Positions 35,156-64,000 of a stretch of DNA of 64,000 nucleotides are shown one piece after another. Origin of the DNA: Anolis sagrei (Eukaryota; Chordata; Lepidosauria; Squamata; Anolidae); NCBI RefSeq assembly GCF_037176765.1, contig NC_090021.1, positions 56,136,953 to 56,200,952 of the forward strand. Reading direction: 5' to 3'. The first letter of the stretch is position 1. Each line of letters opens with the position of its first letter. The position numbers and the translations under genes are program-made. Below the pieces are notes generated by a model. That model had not been told where the DNA came from. It ran no database searches and was given only the letters and a program-made list of their open reading frames with translations.

Positions 35156-35522
35156 TCTACTAGCAAGGCCTTTGAATGAAGATGTGTTGCATTGTGGTTT
35201 AAATTTTTTCTACAGTCAATCTAGTTCGACATTAATGTACTGGATGTAGATACTTTATGGTCCACATTTAATACCTCATCACAAATCACAGGATACTAGC
35301 TGTAAGATTAATGTGATCTTAAATGAATCATACCAGAAGATTCAGATTAAAGGATGGAAACCAGTGTACAAGGAATTCCGATACATTTTCTTTAAAAGTT
35401 AAATTAGATTAAATTAAAATTGAGTACATGGTAGCAATTCACAATTTGGCTTTTTTAATTGCTTAATTTTAATGCTTCTTTCTTTATGAAACTTCCAATG
35501 TATCAGGTAACCCTGAACTCAC

Positions 35523-61561
<26,039 letters not shown>

Positions 61562-62240
61562 TTATAGTTTATTAACATGCACTCCATCAGCCATCCTGGA
61601 AAACATGCAACCAAATCATAACATTAAGTATAGATTGCTTTAAGACTAACACTGAATGTTGCTACAAAACAATGTATATCTCATCAATTTATATTAATAA
61701 CAAAAGATTTGTTTTAGTGATGTGGATACAAAGTATTACTTTCTCTCTAAAATAAGCAGAGCTTGTTTGGAATGCTGAAGATCAAACTGAAATCCAAATG
61801 AGTATCTAAAGGCATTTCCTATTGAAGGATTTCAGAATTACTTGGCTGAGTTAATCCATTTAGGACTTATACATGGTGTAGTAGCTGCCGATTCGTATTA
61901 CAACTAGCTGATCACAGGATAAACAACACTGGTATGACTGGCACACTGCGGAGCACTACTGTGTCCAACAAAACAGGTTATCTTTGTCTTATGCACTTAT
62001 CTGAAGTACTAATCTCTTTTTTTAAAAAAATAACAAATTAAATATAGAATGTTAAAAGAGAAACTTAAACATTAATATTGTTTTTCTTACATTTTCAAGT
62101 AAGATTAACACATTCTTGCAACTAATATTATATTTTACATGCATATACTCTTTTTTCTCATATGTGTATGAGATCCATAATCGCAGATCAGGTAGAAGAT
62201 AACATAGTACATGTTATAATTGTGAAGGCGGAAGAATCAG

Positions 62241-62661
62241 GGGTCTGGATAACAAGCCCTATGAGGAGCAGCTTAAAGAGCTGGGCATGTTTAGCCTGAA
62301 GAAGAGACGGCTGAGAGGAGACATGATAGCCATGTATAAATATGTGAGAGGAAGTCATAGGGAGGAGGGAGCAAGCATGTTTTCTGCTGCCCCGTAGACT
62401 AGGACGCGGAACAATGGCTTCAAACTACAAGAAAGGAGATTCCATCTGAACATTAGGAAGAACTTCCTGACTGTGAGAGCTGTTCAGCAGTGGAACTCTT
62501 GGCCCCGGAGTGTGGTGGAGGTTCCTTTGGAAGCTTTTAAACAGAGGCTGGATGGCCATCTGTCGGGGGGTGCTTTGAATGCAATTTTCCTGCTTCTTGG
62601 CAGGGGGTTGGACTGGATGGCCCATGAGGTCTCTTCCAACACTATGATTCTATGATTCTAA
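62241..62661 (+). mobile_element. CR1 LINE 3' end, longest copy
   Basis: About 420 bp from TCTGGATAACAAGCCCTATG through AAGAAGAGACGGCTGAGAGG to CTATGATTCTATGATTCTA. It overlaps no host exon. Confidence 0.92.
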
Positions 62662-62694
62662 GACGGCTGCAACAGTTTCAGAAGACACCATCGT

Positions 62695-62850
62695 CATGTT
62701 AACCATGCCACTGGTTGGGACCCTCACTCTGTGAAAACTGTGTTGATCGGCTGTGCACCAACCTCCACACATTACAAAAACTCACACACAGGCATCTTCC
62801 AAGAAATTGGAAGGCCATCATACTTGGACAACGAGAGATCGCCTAAATAT
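62695..62850 (+). repeat. Unclassified interspersed repeat, second copy
   Basis: Shares TTGGAAGGCCATCATACTTG and CAACGAGAGATCGCCTAAAT with the repeat ending near 370. It begins right after a CR1 copy. Confidence 0.5.
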
Positions 62851-62875
62851 ATATAAAAATAAATTATGTGTATGA

Positions 62876-62896
62876 ATGCACACACACACACACATA
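62876..62896 (+). repeat. (CA)n microsatellite
   Basis: About 9 CA units. Confidence 0.9.
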
Positions 62897-63410
62897 CATA
62901 CATGCACCCATACATCTTTTGGACACCATCAAATAAATAAAATAGAAATACAGCAACACGCATGCCAGCAATTTGCCACTGAATACACCAATGAATCTCT
63001 GCCAAGTTGCAAGGCTGTGAGCTGTAGTTATTTCACATAAAATGTCGTGGGCACATTTGCTTGTCACAGTTGTCATGGTTTATGGTGCCTGTGTATTACA
63101 CTTAAACCATAGATTGCGTCACAGATAACCAAATTATGGCTTATTTCCTCCATTTCTGGTTTGTTTAGCAATGATGATGATATTACCAGCCTCTCCTTGT
63201 GGCTTGTGGTGGGTTACAACATTACTATAAAATCACACAATCATCTAAAACATTCTATAAAATGCACATATTTCTACAAAATACATGTTGAAATACACAG
63301 AACTAAGATCATAAGACGCAAGTTTAAAATTTGTGATTTAAAGTGGCTGGGTAAGCCTGCCAGAAGAGATAGGTCTTCAAATGTGTTTTATAATGTGTTT
63401 CTGTTTTGTC

Positions 63411-63700
63411 CTGTGGTTTCTGATCTGCCACCAGAAATAGCAATATCCATCACAAGCCAGGTTTCAGTAATACACAACATAGCTGTGTAGCTATGGGGTT
63501 TTTTTAACAGGGGTAAATGGGGAAAGCAAACTAGGTACCAGCCATTGTTCTATCTTTGAACATTTATGACAAGCCATAAGAGTTCATAATCCAGCAACGA
63601 GCCCTGGGTTCAGATTGTGGTTTCTGGCCTGCCACCAGAAATTGCAATATCCATCACAAGCCAGGTTTCAGTAATACACAACATAGCTGTGTAGCAATGT
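63411..63700 (+). repeat. Direct duplication of about 83 bp, 206 bp apart
   Basis: CAATATCCATCACAAGCCAG with GTTTCAGTAATACACAACAT AGCTGTGTAGC occurs in 63411-63495 and again in 63617-63700 with few differences. Confidence 0.9.
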
Positions 63701-64000
63701 CTGAACATCACCACTGATGAATGTCTGCTGAGAAATAATTTCTAAATATTCCCTTTTCATAAAAACAGAGAGGATACAACAAATGACATTTGTCTTGTGC
63801 TGAATCAAGGTCCATCAGATTTTTGCAACAGAAGGGAACAAACATTAGATATTATCAGTGAATGTCCGCTTTCCTTAATAAATAGAAAATGCATTGATGT
63901 CAAGAAAAAAACATGCTGCAGGGAGCTGTGATAACACCTGACCATTGTTCTCATGCACTAAATATGGGAACCAAGCAGATACATGTTTAAACCATTGGTA
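63701..64000. other. WDR64 intron, nothing recognised
   Basis: AT-rich, with no exon or repeat that I can identify. Confidence 0.5.

Overview
This is a vertebrate nuclear window, most likely from a squamate reptile (lizard or snake). Two host genes are spread over short exons with GT-AG junctions. The repeat landscape is squamate-like: BovB and CR1 LINEs, an L2-clade LINE, Penelope-like elements with GIY-YIG tails, tRNA-derived SINEs including a Sauria-like type, SPIN-like and other hAT transposons, and Tigger/pogo-like MITEs. Genus and species cannot be read from the sequence.

Both host genes lie on the minus strand, in the head-to-tail order known from other vertebrates. WDR64 is upstream (right) and EXO1 downstream (left). 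For WDR64, 15 consecutive coding exons were placed between 61533 and 35523, about 590 residues of WD40 protein; its 5' exons lie beyond the right edge and its last coding exon(s) were not found. For EXO1, nine coding exons run from the ATG at 10721 down to 1198, covering residues 1 to about 507. This is the complete nuclease core with every metal-binding acidic residue plus the nuclear localisation motif. The exons for the MLH1/MSH2-binding tail lie beyond the left edge. Codon phase closes at every junction in both models. A CpG-rich block at about 12950-13330 is the likely EXO1 promoter.

Layout: 1-1197, EXO1 intron and repeats; 1198-10745, EXO1 coding exons with intronic LINE, SINE and hAT copies; 10746-13330, EXO1 first intron and promoter; 13330-35522, repeat-rich interval holding a SPIN-like hAT, a Penelope-like tail, a full-length BovB with an open 1009-codon frame, two Tigger-like copies, a mariner relic and the presumed WDR64 3' end; 35523-61533, WDR64 exons with a 3-kb L2-clade LINE, inverted-junction Penelope copies, several hAT MITEs, a solo LTR and a BovB copy right beside a splice donor; 61534-64000, WDR64 intron with a CR1 copy and a local duplication.

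EXO1 acts in mismatch repair and DNA end resection in the nucleus. WDR64 is a poorly characterised WD40 protein. Nothing suggests that the two work together; their linkage is conserved synteny. I found no evidence of a wholly new system. The most useful observations concern transposon biology: intact BovB coding capacity, TSD-defined insertions, LINE/SINE tail sharing, and insertions beside host splice sites.
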